Part shown: positions 62,731 to 64,000 of the stretch, in pieces | Position numbering within the stretch: the first letter of the stretch is position 1 | Layout: every line of letters starts with the position of its first letter | Source of the DNA: Raphanus sativus | Taxonomy: Eukaryota; Streptophyta; Magnoliopsida; Brassicales; Brassicaceae | DNA length: 64,000 bases | Direction of reading: 5' to 3' | NCBI RefSeq assembly: GCF_000801105.2 | Contig: NC_079512.1 | Span: 35,667,848 to 35,731,847 of the forward strand | The notes under the pieces: generated by a model | The model's input: the letters and a program-made list of their open reading frames with translations, nothing else | What the model was told of the DNA's origin: nothing | Databases searched by the model: none | Made by a program: the position numbers and the translations under genes

Positions 62731-64000
62731 CTAAACCGTGCGTGCATTTAATAAAGGAGGGGCTTCCACATCTATTTGATTATCGTCCTGGTCCGAAACC
62801 TTGAGACATCTCATACTATTTCCAAAACTTCCATTCTTGATCTGTTTGAACCATTTCTTCTGCTTCGGTGGCTCAGCACTTATGGCAATCGCAACGTCAT
62901 TGGGGAAGAGATCACGTTTCACAAAAGCGTGCACCACCGTCAATACCAGGACACCTATCACCATCAGAGTTGCTGCTCCAGACATCACAACCGACAAGAC
63001 CTGAGTTGCTACTCCTGTGACTTCGCCCGAGTATTTTATCGACGCAGTGGCCACCGCCGACATAGGAAACGTGTAAGCCCACCAAGCTAGCGAGAATCTG
63101 ACATTTAGCCCCCACATATATATTAGATAACATATAATTAATTTGGTCTCTAGACTATGCTAATCATTTATAAACAGCTTACTTGAATCCACGGAAGAAG
63201 TTTATCCGAACAACCTGAAAAAAGAACCACCACAAGTGAAGTGATTAACATTTCTTGTGTAGCAAGCAACTTCCTCTGTTTTCACTGCGACTATGTTACT
63301 GAAGAAAAAATTACCAGAGAGAAGTACAAGAACAAGGAGATGAAGAAGTAAAGGCGTGAACCAATATCAAAAGAGCCGTAAAGCTGGGTCCAAGCCATGG
63401 AAGCGATAGCCGGTGCAGCCACAAAGAGGAAAAAGACAGGGTGTAGCTCTTTAGGTAACGTTTCGTTTGTGGGAAGTCTCTGATAGAGAGTCACAAACAA
63501 GACCAAATAATAAGCCAACCCTACGGCGAAGAAGAACATCGGTCCTTCTTCCAACCCCATCGATGCCCCAAGAAGTGCTCCAGCAAAGTTTCCGACGATG
63601 GCAAGGTGATTTGTAGGGTTAGCAACTTTGGAGAGGCGTCTTTGTCCACCAGACATCCACTGTCCGTAAATCTTCATTTCAAGAAACAAGAGGGGAGCCA
63701 TCAAGAAGTACCAAAGGATAGAGGGAAGATTCGAGGTGATGGAATGTGGGATTCCGAGTGCCATGAAGAGGACTGATATGAGAGGAGCGAAGAAGAAGTT
63801 TACTCGGATGGGATGCTTGAACTCTCTGCGTACAGCTTGGAAGAAGAAGATGGTTTTGAAGAGGTAAGTGATGGAGACGGCCAGGAGGAGGAGGAGAGAG
63901 ATCCACCAAAGCATGTGGTTGACCACTTGCGTCAAGTGCAAGAACTTCTCGGCTTTTGTGGTTGCTAAAGTCTTCCACATGATGGCTTGGCTGCTTACAC
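62731..64000 (-). CDS. SLAH2: S-type anion channel of the SLAC1/SLAH family, 5' end outside the window
   Basis: Minus strand. Exons within the window are 64000-63315 (continuing beyond the edge), 63214-63183 and 63097-62731, all GT-AG. The joined frame gives about 360 residues from VSSQAIMWKTLA to LLNARTV, about 160 short of a full SLAH2-sized protein. The ATG at 63980 is internal: the frame stays open upstream. Repeated hydrophobic helices and family motifs are seen: FFFAPLISVLFMALGIPHSI, GNFAGALLGASMGLEEGPMF, LPKELHPVFFLFVAAPAIAS and LAWWAYTFPMSAVATASI. The family forms plasma-membrane channels for nitrate and chloride; SLAH2 is nitrate-selective in Arabidopsis roots. Synteny with At4g27970 supports SLAH2 rather than SLAH3. 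Confidence 0.92.

Overview
The window is plant nuclear DNA from a Brassicaceae species, most likely Brassica or a close relative. The gene order matches the Arabidopsis thaliana chromosome 4 block that I know as At4g27880 to At4g27970. Genes are intron-rich, and the intergenic DNA is AT-rich and packed with plant transposons (Ty1/copia, Helitron, hAT and Stowaway-like MITEs, a TRIM, and 5'-truncated LINEs).

Layout from left to right: the 3' end of a SINAT4-type E3 ligase (to 160); BOB2, a NudC-domain chaperone with a perfect heat-shock element (865-1918); PYL10, an ABA receptor (4433-5181); a young non-autonomous LTR element (7253-11118); a TIR-bounded element carrying a damaged GCD1-like gene (11330-13117); MTM1, a mitochondrial carrier (13697-15817); a transposon-rich stretch with a LINE, a TRIM and a MITE (18.9-22 kb); a largely featureless stretch; two 100-N gaps enclosing an 11,990-base contig (26475-38464); CRF4, an AP2/ERF factor (39206-40225); a large Helitron with a nested copia element (43942-55299); UBC9 (56709-57852, minus); a second Helitron nested in a hAT MITE (58635-61932); and SLAH2, an anion channel running off the right edge (62731-64000, minus).

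The contig between the gaps carries a second UBC9 and the last exon of SLAH2 in the opposite orientation, so the window looks like a large inverted duplication. However, the bases just left of gap 1 and just right of gap 2 join seamlessly when compared with an adjacent tandem copy of the same repeat. Removing the contig also restores the Arabidopsis order MTM1-CRF4-UBC9-SLAH2. I therefore read the contig as a misplaced alternative haplotype, homoeolog or paralog of 42.3-63.1 kb. Comparing the two copies gives true empty sites for six transposon insertions.

The genes do not form one pathway. They are ordinary dispersed plant genes: protein turnover (SINAT4, UBC9), chaperone (BOB2), ABA and anion signalling (PYL10, SLAH2), mitochondrial metal handling (MTM1) and cytokinin response (CRF4). 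The most unusual content is the nested transposon history, the transposon-borne GCD1-like copy, a duplicated promoter block before PYL10 and the scaffold anomaly.
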